Source of the DNA: Amphibalanus amphitrite
Lineage: Eukaryota > Arthropoda > Thecostraca > Balanomorpha > Balanidae
Length of the DNA stretch: 64,000 nt
Direction: 5' to 3'
NCBI RefSeq assembly: GCF_019059575.1
Contig: NW_024882966.1
Coordinates: forward strand, 90,726 to 154,725
The notes below the pieces were generated by a model that saw only the letters and a program-made list of their open reading frames with translations, did no database searches and was not told the DNA's origin. How positions within the stretch are numbered: position 1 is the stretch's first letter; the number at the start of each line of letters is the position of its first letter. Below are positions 21,353-32,617 of this stretch, piece after piece. A program made the position numbers and the translations under genes.

Positions 21353-22839
21353 TGTTACAGGCAAAGTGAAAACTCGGGCATTTTGCAAAATGCCTAGGCA
21401 ATTTGCAAAATGCCTGACCGGCTAGGCATTTTGCAAAATGCCCAGGCAATTTGCAAAATGCCTGACCGCCAGGCATTTTGCGAAATGCCTAGGCAATTTG
21501 CAAACTGCCTGACCCACCAGGCATTTTGCGAACTGCCTGGGCAGTTTACAAAATGCCTGGCGGGTCAGGCATTTTGCAAAATGCCTGAGTTGTGATTGAT
21601 TTATTTTACCGTTTTTGTTTACCACAGGCGTTGACCATGTCGCTCCCATGCGCCTGAGCCCCCAACACATTCAATATTTACGAATATACCCACGTCTTGC
21701 GCCACTTCCGTCGAGATGGAACCACTACTGAATGGTGTAGATTGAGCCAACGTCTCCCTATAATTTTCGTGTACGGAGTTGTAGCCGTTCGTGTGTAGGA
21801 ATGCTGCGATGGGGCGCGGAGCATGGCACAGAGAAACATGGGCGCGGAAAAACGCGGCGACCGGCCGAATATTGACCCGACATTCTTCGTTTCCCGTGCT
21901 TATTTACATCACGGCAAGAGAGGGCCGCAGCGACATGGGGTTGCCAGCGATCGATAGAACAGAGACAAGCGTATCCAATAAACATTTTTGTTAATCACGT
22001 GTCACGTGGAATGAAATGGTCTATATCTTGAGAAATCAGCCATTTTTGGTACATTTCAGGAAAAACAGCATTTAAAAAACAATGGTAATGCATTGGAATG
22101 AGATGAGATACATTCCATAGACAACAACAACATGTGGCTTTTCCGCTTTTCCAGAAAAGCAAGTTTTTGGTCATCCACGACCCACGTGCACACCTTTGTA
22201 ATAAAAAGACGCTGAGAAATTACAAGTTTTACATGCAACGGGCATGTTCATCTTTACACGGTCACAATGCATTGATAATGTAGACGTGTGGCTCGCCAAC
22301 CAAGCTACCATACATCGAAAGAACATTCTTTTCTGATCAATATCCACACAAAGTATTTCCAGAGTCATCTCAAGGCTCTTAGAAACATAACCGTGTTTAA
22401 CGCGTGTTTACCGATAAACCGCGCCGGGCGCCCGGTGGCCGGCGCGGCGGCCGGGCCGCTCGCGCTGCCTGGGGCCCAGTGACATTGAACTCGGCAGCGC
22501 TACCCGGAGAATGTCTCACTGTGTGTCCTCCCACTTGGTGCGTATCGCTTGTGATTAACCCCTGTTGGCGGCACTTACAATGATGCTTACGCATCGTCGG
22601 TGGTGTGAGTTCGATGTCAGGCATTTTGCAAACTGCCTGAGAAAATAATTTCAGGCAGTTTGCAAAATGCCTGGTGGGCCAGGCAGTTTGCAAACTGCCT
22701 AGGCATTTTGCAAAATGCCTGGCAGGTCAGGCATTTTGCAAATTGCCTGGGCATTTTGCAAAATGCCTAGCCAGTCAGGCATTTTGCAAATTGCCTAGGC
22801 ATTTTGCAAAATGCCCGAGTTTTCACTTTGCCTGTAACA
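21353..22839. mobile_element. Palindrome-array element, copy in composite 2
   Basis: It is the inverted counterpart of 4580-6066. Arrays of 20-bp palindromes lie at about 21373-21588 and 22616-22815, with TGTTACAGGC/GCCTGTAACA at the ends. Confidence 0.75.
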
Positions 22840-22841
22840 TA

Positions 22842-23803
22842 TACGAGGTGTGGCTAAAAAGAAACCGGACTGCTCGTGCTGGCCATAAAGTAGGGGGCCC
22901 AAAAACTAGCGACACACTTGACATTAATCTCTATCATATTGTCGTGATGCGTGCCAAACGGCATCTCGATATCGCTATTATTCTCCTTTCCACAGCTCCT
23001 TATTTTATTAATGACGCTGGCGCCGGTCACTCTGGTCTGGGTGTCCTCGACCGATTCAAAATGGGTTTGCTTGACGACGTTTTTCATTTTAGGGAACAGC
23101 CGAAAGTCACAGGGAGTAAAGAGGGTGCTTGAGCACCGCGATCTGCTTTTCGCCAAAAAAAACTGCTTGACGCTAATGGCAGAATGCGCGGGCGCGTTGT
23201 CGTGATGCAGCACCCAGTTCTTGGCTTCCCAGAAATTCCACTTGGTGCGGCCGCTCGTGAGAAGGGGCGTCCCAGGTCTTCCTTGTAGAAGTGCTGGTTG
23301 ACTGTGGTACGCCTCCGGCACGAGCTGGCGGTGAACGAATCCCCTGTGATCGAAAAAGACGATCAATGTCGTCTCCACCCTCGACTTCGACATGCGTGCG
23401 GATGTTGATGGACCTCCAGACCTTGGGGTCATCACCGACATCCTCACGGCCAGTGCTGAACCTCGTATGCCATCCAAACACTTGCATGTGACACATGAAT
23501 TGCTCCCCATAAACAGCCTTGAACAGATTCAGCGTCTCTGTTGGACTTTTCTCCAGTCTGGCAAGGAACGTGATGTTCCTTCTTTTCTTCGACGCTCATT
23601 GTAGAAGCCTGGCGATGACAAGGCCGTCCAACATCAATAAAACAAAGAGCTGTGGAAAGGAGAATAATAGCGATAACGAGGTGCCGTTTGGCACACATCA
23701 CGACAATATGATAAAGATTAATGTCAAGTGGCTCGCTAGTCTTCGGGCCCCCTACTCTATGGCCAGCACGAGCAGTCCGGTTTCTTTTTAGCCACACCTC
23801 GTA
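22842..23803 (-). mobile_element. Degenerate mariner-family element, copy in composite 2
   Basis: It is the inverted counterpart of 3614-4577. On the minus strand a 218-codon frame (23510-22854) runs through VFFDHRGFVH, LHHDNAPAHS and PCDFRLFPK without the frameshift seen in copy 1, because the T run is two bases shorter. The N-terminal helix-turn-helix part lies in another frame, so the transposase is still broken. Confidence 0.85.
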
Positions 23804-23807
23804 TACT

Positions 23808-23877
23808 ATGTAATACGAGACGTAGTAGCCTTTGCTCATATTAATATGAGCAAAGGCTACTACGTCTCGTATTACAT
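23808..23877. repeat. 70-bp perfect palindrome, copy 2
   Basis: Same perfect palindrome as 3540-3609, at the matching place in the second composite. Confidence 0.9.
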
Positions 23878-23979
23878 TGCATAACGTTACAGTTCGAATC
23901 GACGGTGGGCCCCTAGGATAAGAGACGGGGGTGAGATCTCACCCCTTTCACCCCCCCTGGCTGCGCCACTGCTACTGGA

Positions 23980-24720
23980 CGGATCCAAACTTCAAACGGC
24001 GAAGAAAATTCAAACGGCGTTCGATAGCCCTGTCAAATTTGTCGAAGGAAACCAAATTTCATTGACCTCGGGGTCACCGATGACGTCACAGGTCAGGTCA
24101 AAGATAGAATGTTTCACCGTTCACGGGGCTTCTAGGGAAAGCGCTATAACACCGAGTAAAACACATTTTGTCGAAAATCAGCGATAGGGCGTCAGTTATC
24201 TAGTACATATGTTGCTATTAGAGGTCACTGGTCATACCAGGTCAGGTCACAGGTCAGGTCACCAAAGGTCACCAAGGGTCACCACATGAACCCAACTTTA
24301 CTAAGGTTGTGCAATGCATGTTATATGGCCAGTTTTTCATTTCCAACTCAATGGTGTTGGTTATAAGACCATCAGGTACGGTTTAGGTCACTTTCTGGTG
24401 GAGGTCAGGACTCAGGTCAAGGTCAGGTAAAAAAAGGTCAAATTTCAAAGTTGATATTTTTGCATAAAATGGGCATTGATTCGATGCAGCTTGTCACGGG
24501 GAGTCTAATGGTGGCGTTTTTTGCGCTACGAGGTCTAGAATTGCTAAAAATTGAGTTTGAAAATTTGAGGTCATCAATTTTTAACAGTTATTTCGCTATA
24601 ACTTGGCCAAAAAAAGAGGTATCGATCTCAAATTTAGTATGTGGATAGAAGGTGGTAGGGACTATCACATATCTTCCGTTTTTTCGAAATTCAAAAAACT
24701 TTTTGGATTTTTCGGCTATT
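23980..24720. mobile_element. AGGTCA-rich repeat-derived segment
   Basis: AGGTCA/TGACCT hexamers are dense, especially at 24051-24100, 24229-24290 and 24390-24440, as in the TTAA elements at 2217-3262 and 62664-63854. I could not find its boundaries; the second composite appears to have inserted into it. No gene is seen. Confidence 0.5.
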
Positions 24721-26150
24721 AGGGTAAGGGCGGGTAAGAGGACGCAGGCGACAAGAGTACGCAGCAGCTGTTTCGGTTGCTTCGCAACGCCTCATCAGCG
24801 TCATCTCGAGTCCTAAGGAAGCTGTCTCTCACGCGGCATCGATGGTGGAAGGTGGGCGCGCTACGGGTTCACTTGTCTTTTTTTAGAGGCTTAGACGTGT
24901 TTTTCACATCGTGTTTTCACTTTTAGACTTTTTGGGGTGCAGGAAAATGTGTGACCTTCCTCAGGGAGTGGCAATAGAATTTTCATTTTTTTCTATCAAG
25001 ATACCACGGGAAATCTGGTGTGTGTGTCAAGTCCCAATTGTTTACGCGACGACTGTGGCGCCAGCTCTCAGCCCGCTTTGTGTCTACCGTATGTGTCGGC
25101 CATGAGTACGCATTGCCGTGGCGGACAAGAGTACGCAGTTTTCCGAGTGCGTGGTTGTGTTGCATTAATCAACTTAGTGCATCAGGCGCGCAACCCCTCA
25201 GCAGATTCACGGGATTGGCCAACAAGGTGGATGACACTCGGGGGGACGCCGAGCAGTTGGGGAAACCACGAAGAGCATCACTGTTTCTGGTAGACCAGGG
25301 GGTATTTGCACGACCACAGCGGGGCGCCTCGACTCTGTTAAGAGTGACTGTTTTAGTGGCTGCGGCAATAAAGATAACAATAGTTTAATTACTTGCATGA
25401 ATGCATTGATTCCAGCGAGTAGGAATGCATACACGTAGTGCGTACCCCACCCGCACGAAGTGCGTAGTCTTGTACTGCCTATCGGGCAAGAGTACGCAAA
25501 TGCAGGGTGTTAGAAAATTGCTTACGGTCACGCTTTAAATTGGACGTAGGCCGCTGTGGTCATGACAGTTTATGGACAAATGATCAGGCTTTATCGGAAT
25601 ATACTGATCGTAGCCGTAAACCAAAACCGAACGGCGTGAGACGACAAAATGCATTAGGTGCGTACTCTTGTACGGTCGTCCCCTATATTCAAAAAATCTA
25701 TTTTTGATTTTTGGGGTCAAAATAAAAAAAATTAAAAAATCTGAGATTACAGTTTTGTAGCCCTTTAAATTCTACACCTTTTATGTTTAAACATTTTTCT
25801 GTATATCTAAGGCTGTAGGCCTGACAGCTCTTCTCGCGAAACCTTTTTTTTTTTGGTAGAAAATGGCAGAAATGACGTCACTCTGACGTCATTAGCGTCC
25901 AACCTATCATAGCCTTTGGAACAAGTTTTGGTCACAATGTGCAATAGCTGTTCACGGGAGGGTACTGAAAGTTTGGTGACGATCGGCGCAGCGGTTCTCG
26001 AGATATATCGAAAAACTAAAGGGGGGGAGGGCAAAAAATGCCCCCCCACTGCCTGGAAGGTAAACATGAGTCCTATGGGCGTTGCATGGAAAGAATGGGA
26101 CCAAAAGTCGGCAGGCCCCCCCCCCCTTAATCGATGGTGTTCCATCGCTA
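24721..26150. other. Repeat-derived sequence, no gene
   Basis: The motif AAGAGTACGCA occurs at 24753, 25127 and 25488, and inverted at 25659-25669. A segment at about 26020-26150 (CCTATGGGCGTTGCATGGAA, AATGGGACCAAAAG) matches an interspersed repeat also found at 45190-45328. Open frames here show no recognisable domain. Confidence 0.4.
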
Positions 26151-26745
26151 TTCGCTACCGACTGCTACGCCACACTCCCCTGAGCCGCCGGCCGCGCCAC
26201 TCGCCAGTGCCTCTGCACAGCAGGGGCCCAGAAGGCAGAAACCCCATGCAGTCTTATACGGCCTTGCATGCAGTGGTGAGTCTGATACGTCTTTGGATAC
26301 GTCTAAGTTGGCATTCCGAAAAGACGATTTAACAATTCAAGAAACATGTAAACGACCATCTTAAAAGGTTAGGTAAATATTTACATAAGGTCCGATTGAC
26401 TGTTCACGCATAAATTTTGCATATTCTTACATTATTTGACATTCTGAATCCAGATATCATACTTACGTGCGGCGGAAAAATCAAAAAACACAAAAATAAC
26501 AACCTGTTACACCCCTTCACAACACGATACATACCCACACGTGCACGCACCGATGACGCGAATGAATGCGACGAGAGAAAAACGCCGCCGTTTTAGCGCT
26601 GCCATATGAAGTTTTTTTGCTGCCATTTTCGGGGAAATGTTGGGAACCGGGGTTTATGGGTGGGGAGGGAATCAAATACGATAATCAATGAAAGTGACGT
26701 CAAAATAACAAAACACGAAAAAAATGGTAAAAATCATAAACTAAT

Positions 26746-26780
26746 CTAACCTAACCTAACCTAACCTAACCTAACCTAAC
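26746..26780. repeat. Interstitial telomere-like (CCTAA)n / (TTAGG)n run
   Basis: Seven uninterrupted copies of CTAAC, with one variant copy on each side (CTAAT, CTACT), read as TTAGG on the other strand. TTAGG is the ancestral arthropod telomere repeat. The run is far too short for a chromosome end and lies within unique sequence. Confidence 0.8.
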
Positions 26781-26835
26781 CTACTGATATTTGCCTACCG
26801 GGGATAAGGAAAAAGTTACTTGCAGGAATAGATAG

Positions 26836-26954
26836 CAGGCAAGAGTAAATCAAATATTTTTAGGTTAAGTGGTCATGCATCAGGCTTCAGGCCTTCGGCC
26901 TGAAGCCAGATACATAACCACTTAACCTAAAAATATTTGATTTACTCTTGCCTG
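26836..26954. repeat. Perfect 38-bp foldback with a second hairpin at its tip
   Basis: The arms 26836-26873 and 26917-26954 are exact reverse complements. In the loop a second perfect hairpin has 11-bp arms (GGCTTCAGGCC at 26883-26893, loop TTC, arm 26897-26907). This is a minimal foldback or MITE-like structure able to form a two-part cruciform. Confidence 0.85.
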
Positions 26955-27915
26955 TAATCTCTCCTAAGCATCGCCTTCGGCACTGCACTGCTCCGCCACG
27001 AGTATTATTATGACGTCACTTTCATAACAAAATCGAATAGCGTAATGTTTTAACTCAACCTTGGAGTTTATTCATTCGATCCTTTCCACGTGGCGCAAAC
27101 GGCTGGTGGAGTGCGGTAGTGGCCGATGGTGACGGTAAATATTTTACAGGTGCTTTAAAACTTGGTTGCGCCATGAATAACTGTCTGATATGAAATCAGG
27201 AGGCCAAAATACATCGTGTGGTATGTTTGTTATACTCACTTTGGCGATCGGACCTTATGTATATAAATACCAAAGGTTACGGTACATACAAAACAAAAAC
27301 AAAACACTGGAAGCCGGAAGGTTGAGGTGGTAGCCACCTTATATCGCCATGCTATGTTATGCATGAACATATTTTACCCAGGCTACAGAATTCATGGATT
27401 ATTAATTACCTCCGTCGTATCGCCCACATTTGACATCAGTATGGAAACAACAGCGTCGGGAAACTTATAAAAATGCAGTAATTATAGCGTGATCGACACC
27501 ACACAGCTTCTGGACACCATTTGCACTGACTTTTTGTTTTGTTTTGACTTGTCAATCAGTCGCCATGGTAACTGTTTTTCAAGAGCTTTTGATATACAAC
27601 TTGAGTCAAATGTAACGATATAAAGGAACAAAATATTCACTTTTTCAGTAATTTTAGCTCATATTTTTGACAAGAAATAAAGAAAATCATCATTTGAAAA
27701 AAGAAATAAAAAACCACTTATATCTTTAAAAATAAACCTCAAATGCAAAAGTTGATGAACTCGTCACTAACGCGCAGAGATGACCCACATATGTTGGTTT
27801 GTTTGTTTTCCATTGCCAATTGCAATGCACGGAGAGTAATAATAGCAGCAAAAGTGCGGAGTATATCGGTCGCATATTTAATTGTTACTTTTAAAATTAC
27901 AATATCAATAGCAGG
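26955..27915. other. Upstream region of the FAM177-family gene
   Basis: No gene or clear repeat was identified. The sequence becomes AT-rich toward 27600-27730. A promoter for the gene starting at 27916 is expected here, but I see no convincing TATA box. Confidence 0.35.
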
Positions 27916-30900
27916 ATGGCCGCAGACAGCAGAGATGTTAATCTTGAGATGGTAAGTCGGTAGGGTACCTAGGTACCTACCTATCTAAATCTGTTAGTTG
28001 GGTACCAGTCTCTAATTCATTTTATTGCAATGTTTATGTTGATGGGTCAAACTATCCACCTTATTACCCACAGTTAAGGCATGTTCCCATGGTGGCTCCA
28101 ACCTCCTCTTGTCTTCCAAAATAATTATGTTGCTCCTCGAATCGAAGCTCCTTCAACTTTCAAGCTTATTCCAATTTGAATTCCACTTCTGATCACAACT
28201 TTTCTCCCTCGAGAGAATATCATGTAGCCAACAGTTTCGGGCGCACCACGTGGCGGATGGGACGTGTCATTCTCCCTTGTGAATTAAAGCTAAATTTTTG
28301 GGTGAAGTTTTGGTAGACATTAGATACCAACGTATTTTGGTGCTCATAAAGCCTTCTCTTCCAAGATATTTCTAGATTGGCCATGGGAGTAGATCCTTAT
28401 TTTCAGACCCTTAATTTCAGATTCTTAATTTCAGACTGAGACTGTATCTTTCTGCCAAAAGAATTTTTATGAATTGTGTTTGGCAGTATGATGATAGTTT
28501 GTGTGGCGAAGGCTTAAAAATGATGATTTTTCAGGGAGATTAAGCTGAAATGTGGAGCTGAAATCCAAGTAGACAACATCATCTAACCTGATCTAACCTT
28601 ACCTATAGGGCGGCTGAAATTTGGCATGGGAATAGCAGGTGAAACTGCCTATCTTTCTTAACAGTGTACTGACCTACTAAACAACCTACATCCCTACCAC
28701 CTACCAAGCTACCAACCTGCACCTACCAACCTACAACCTACCACTTGGACTTCATCTTCACATATACTGATTAAGCTGCATGTTATGTTCATCTAGAACA
28801 TTGGCTGAGCTGCTGAAGTGCTAGATCCTGTTGAATGAAGCTAGATTTAAGTTAGGTACTCCAGTGCTCATATGAGATGTAGTATGCAGTTCACAAATGG
28901 TGGGAGCAGTCTGAGTCATCAAAGTAATTTGAGTGGGATGGACCACCTGTTACTATTTGGCATACTTGACTTTGACATTCAACTTCTCTTTGATACCCTG
29001 AATTGTGTGCTCATACCTTGGTGGCTGGACTAAGTTCTGACAAAACAAGCTTTGCCAAACTGATTGGCCATGGCCCAATCTTTCCAGTGAAGCATGTAAG
29101 CAAAGTTTATAAAAAGATGAATGGCAAAATAAGGGTTTCTCTAAACTCATGAGTATCATCAATATTTACTCTGGCTCTGTACTACAGTTACTCATTTACT
29201 CATTTACCAGTTACCACATTTACATTTACTCATTTACTCTGATTTAAGTTGGCAACTCTGTGTACCACCAACTGTCACTCAACTGAAAAGGATTTTTTTC
29301 AATTTTAGGTTCATGTAAGGTGGTAAACAATTCGTTTTTGTTTCAGACTGAAGAGCAGCAGGCGGCTGGCGATTCTCGCGGAGAAGCCCCTCCGACACCC
29401 ATAGCGGTCCCAACTGTCTCAGAAAAGGTACCGGTCAGATTCAATAACATTGCATTGTGATATAATGCTACTACTAACCTTGATGCACTGTATTTATACC
29501 AAATCACCCCACTCTTGTCTCCAGGTGCCCGCAGAAAGTGTCGATGGAAAGAAGGCCCGCGTGCCGCGGCGCATCCTGCACTTCAGCGATGGCACTATGG
29601 AGGAATACAGTACAGACGAGGACGAGCCCGACCAGCCGGCCCAGGACGCCCTTACGCACCTGCGCACGGAGAACCCAGTGAGTGTGACCGGTCCGGTGTG
29701 CCGTTGGTTGCATCGTCTCTAGCTGGGCTACGCAGAAAATCAAATGGATCACCACTGCACATTTTGGGCTAAAGAAGCAGAAAACCAAAACCTAACATGC
29801 CAGACTTTCTCTTATTGAATGACCTAATGTGATGATGTGACATTTCGCGAAGAGATCGTAACTCCCGACCTGACGCGGTATTTTAAGACTTGTTTGTGTG
29901 TTTGGCAGAAATCGATGGGCTGGCTACCATGGGCATGGTGGTGGTTCCGCTATGCCGGATACCGCACGCTCGGCGGAGTGGACAATATGGGAGAGAAACT
30001 GGCCTACATGCTGGGCATCACGTCACCAAAGTATCAGTACGAACTCGACGAGTACTACGAAATGAAGAAAAAGGTCGGTAGTCAGGACCACTTCAGTGGA
30101 CATAGGTGAACGGGGTTCTCATGCCATAAGAGCCTTCGCTCGAGGACTTGTGTAAGGAAGTTGCCATAGTTATTATTGAAAGTGTATGTCCATAGACCTC
30201 TGTGGTCTATGGTAATAGCCCTGCCTCTGGTCTATTTAGGCAACTGAAGTCAGTTATTGCACCTAAGCGCGGTCCCTCAGTATCTCCTGTCAGCTTAACT
30301 GCCTCAGAGCTTAACAACTACTTCTGTTCCATAGGCAGGTCTACTCGTGACGCAGTGGTGACAGAGTTTGAACGTTCTGGTCGCCAGCCGCTGGATGTTA
30401 GGCTCCCTCGCATCCATACAGGGGCTCTACACATCATACCAGTCACGCTTGACCAGCTCCACAGAGTGATCCTTAGTATGCCGGATAGGGACACATGCGT
30501 GCCGGGTGACATACCAGTTAGGATTTTAAAGCTGTGTTTTAACCACATCGGCCGCCATTTACTACGAATCATCAATACTAGTCTAGTCACAGAGCACGTT
30601 CCCGCTAGCTGGAAGCGAGCGGTTGTTATCCCTCTCCATAAGAGAGGAGACCCGTCACTGACATCGAACTTTCGACCTATCACCAATGTGCCAACTGTGT
30701 GCAAACTCATTGAGAAGTTAGTTCATCATCAGATCAGTACTTACCTTGAACATCACTGCCTTTTTAGTCCGGAACAGCATGGTTTTATGTCAGATCATTC
30801 CACAACCACAGCTCTTTTATCCATGACTGACCAAATCCTGGACGGCATGGACCAGTCTCAGGTAACTCTTCTCGCACTAATCGACCTCAGCCGTTGTTTT

Positions 30901-32463
30901 GATGTCGTAGATCACGATACACTGCTGACTAGCCTAGAACAGCTCCAGATTTCAACCGGATGGATCAGGAGTTATCTGTCAGGCCACACACAGCGCGTAC
31001 GGCTGGGAGACACTTTCTCGGACCCCCTACCCATTGACATCGGCACATTCCAGGGCTCCTGCCTTGGGCCCCTGTTATTCAACATCGTCAGCAACAACAT
31101 CAGCTGCTACATACCATCCACCATCAACGACTTCCACACCTTCTCAGTTCGTTATGCTGACGACACCCAGGTGGCCATCACGGGTCCTCGCAGCAGACTA
31201 CCCGATCTGAAGCTGTCTCTGGAGAGCTTGTTAGACGTGCTGTGTACATGGTTTTCCCAGCACGGCATGATGGTGAACGCCAGCAAGACGGAGCTGCTCA
31301 TGTGTGGCGACCGTCGCCAGCTGACTCAGATCGGAGAACCACCTCAGATCGAGTTTATGGGTCAAACACTTCCTCTGTCAAGCACAGTGAAGAACTTAGG
31401 AGTTGTCATGGACTCTGAACTTTCTTGGGAATCACATATCAACACCATCATCAACCGCTGTTTCGGCATTCTTATCGGTCTCATGCACATCAGACATATC
31501 ATTCCACACTCTGTTTTACCTCGCCTTGTCGATTCTCTCGTTTTCTCACACATACGTTACTGTGCGCCCGTCTTCGGTAGCGCCAATCGCACGGCCATAG
31601 CCAGGCTGCAGAAGGTCTTCAACTTTTCAGCCCGAGTTATTTCCGGGAGACGGAAATTCGAGCACATTTCTGATGTGCTCGAGGAACTTGCGTGGCTGCC
31701 TGCTGCTGATTTTATAGCACATGCCGACCTGTCACTGATCCATAGCATTCTTACATCTGGAAAGCCTCATCTTTTACGCTCTTATCTCTCTTACAACCAC
31801 GAACACGTATGTCGGGATACTAGACAATCACACCTATTAGCTCTGTCACGTGTAAGAAACAACCATGGCAAGCGTCGATTTACGTACCGTGCTGCGTCCC
31901 TGTACAACCGAACAGCGTTGAACAATGGCTTTGCTGGCCTTAGTAAGTCAGTGTTCAAGTCCAAGATCAGGAACGTGCTGCGACTGAGTGGTACCGTCGG
32001 GTAGGATATTTACCTACTGTCATTGTCATTGTATCGCGCTACTGTGATCTTAGTTTACTTGTCATCTTCATGTGTTTCGTACTGTAATGACGATGATCGG
32101 AGAAAAGCCCTGCCTTATAGTGGATCGATCTGATAATGTTTAATAAATAAATAAATAAATAAGTATGTCCTTTGCCGTTCTGTGCGATGTTTAGGCTGTT
32201 ATAGCCCAGGCTATGTTACGCTGACATCTATTTCCCACGTCCAGGAGGAGGAGGAGAAGGCGCAGCGGGACCTGGAGGAGGCCGGCTGGTCGCCGGGCAC
32301 GGCGCTCACCAGCGAGCAGCCGGCCGGTCCCGGTCCGACCGCCTACCTGGTGGGCGGCGACAGCGCCGAGCCGGTGACCACGCCGCCGACGGCCGGACGA
32401 CTGCCCGACCAGACGGCCGCCGGTGTGTCCGGCCAGCCGGTGGCCGCCACCACCACACCGTGA
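27916..32463 (+). CDS. FAM177 family protein
   Basis: FAM177 proteins are small conserved animal proteins of uncertain function. Five exons join in phase 0: 27916-27951, 29347-29427, 29525-29677, 29909-30073 and 32245-32463, giving 217 residues. The family core covers about residues 48-145: VPRRILHFSDGTMEEYSTDE, then a Trp-rich hydrophobic segment (GWLPWAWWWFRYAGYRTLG), then GEKLAYMLGITSPKYQYELD and EYYEMKKK followed by EEEEKAQR. This order matches human FAM177A1 as I know it. The Pro/Gly/Thr-rich C-terminus is not conserved. The donor after exon 4 reads GTCGGT, weaker than the other GTAAGT/GTGAGT/GTACCG donors, but it is the one that keeps the conserved KKK-EEEE junction in frame. Intron 4 carries a LINE insertion. 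Which paralogue (FAM177A or B) is not decidable. Confidence 0.85.
30192..32162 (+). mobile_element. 5'-truncated LINE in FAM177 intron 4
   Basis: The insert is bordered by the 8-bp direct repeat GTATGTCC (30184-30191 and 32163-32170) and ends in tandem TAAA units (about 32140-32162), typical of target-primed reverse transcription. An open frame of 600 codons (30202-32004) holds reverse transcriptase motifs: QHGFMSDHSTT, LIDLSRCFDVVDHDTLL, TFQGSCLGPLLFNI, the catalytic YADD, then the thumb and the C-terminal region ending in the stop at 32002. The endonuclease and 5' part are missing by truncation. The DLS...FD.VDHD signature points to the CR1/L2/Rex group; the exact clade is inference. A small hairpin (CCATAGACC...GGTCTATGG) spans the 5' junction. 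It is in the same orientation as the gene. Confidence 0.88.
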
Positions 32464-32611
32464 GGGGCTGAGCGGGCGGCCGGCACCCGTGTCCGGCCAG
32501 CCGGTGGCCGCCACCACCACACCGTGAGGGGCGGAGCGGGCGGCCGGTAGCCGGTGTCTCCGGTCAGCCAGTAGCGGCCACCACTAGACCGTGAGGAGCT
32601 GGGCGGGCGGA
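32424..32611 (+). repeat. 65-bp tandem repeat spanning the FAM177 stop codon
   Basis: Units starting GTGTCCGGCCAGCCGG or GTGTCTCCGGTCAGCC begin at 32424, 32489 and 32554. Each includes the ...ACCGTGAGG segment that carries the stop codon in unit 1. A fourth, more diverged unit lies at about 33981-34035 beyond the inserted element, so the array was split by that insertion. Confidence 0.8.
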
Positions 32612-32617
32612 GCAGCG

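Larger units (their letters stand above)
18500..23971. mobile_element. 5,472-bp hAT-like non-autonomous composite, copy 2 (inverted)
   Basis: This is the reverse-complement twin of 3445-8919, only three bases shorter, with its own 8-bp duplication. Sub-parts correspond one to one: AGGTCA-family relic 18719-19743, minisatellite 20339-21181, palindrome-array element 21353-22839, mariner 22842-23803 and 70-bp palindrome 23808-23877. The near identity, with differences mainly in homopolymer length, means very recent movement of the whole unit. The target is a repeat-derived region. Confidence 0.9.

Noticed and set aside
22854-23510. An active mariner transposase in composite copy 2
   Set aside because: The frame lacks an intact N-terminal DNA-binding domain and the spacing of the last two catalytic aspartates is shorter than in functional mariners.
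23889-23899. GTTCGAATC resembling a tRNA B box
   Set aside because: It lies in the subterminal part of the hAT-like composite (and again at 3516-3526); no A box, acceptor stem or cloverleaf can be drawn around it.
3445-23971. A giant inverted segmental duplication
   Set aside because: Similarity stops exactly at the CAGTGGCG ends and each copy has its own different 8-bp duplication, so two transposition events explain it.
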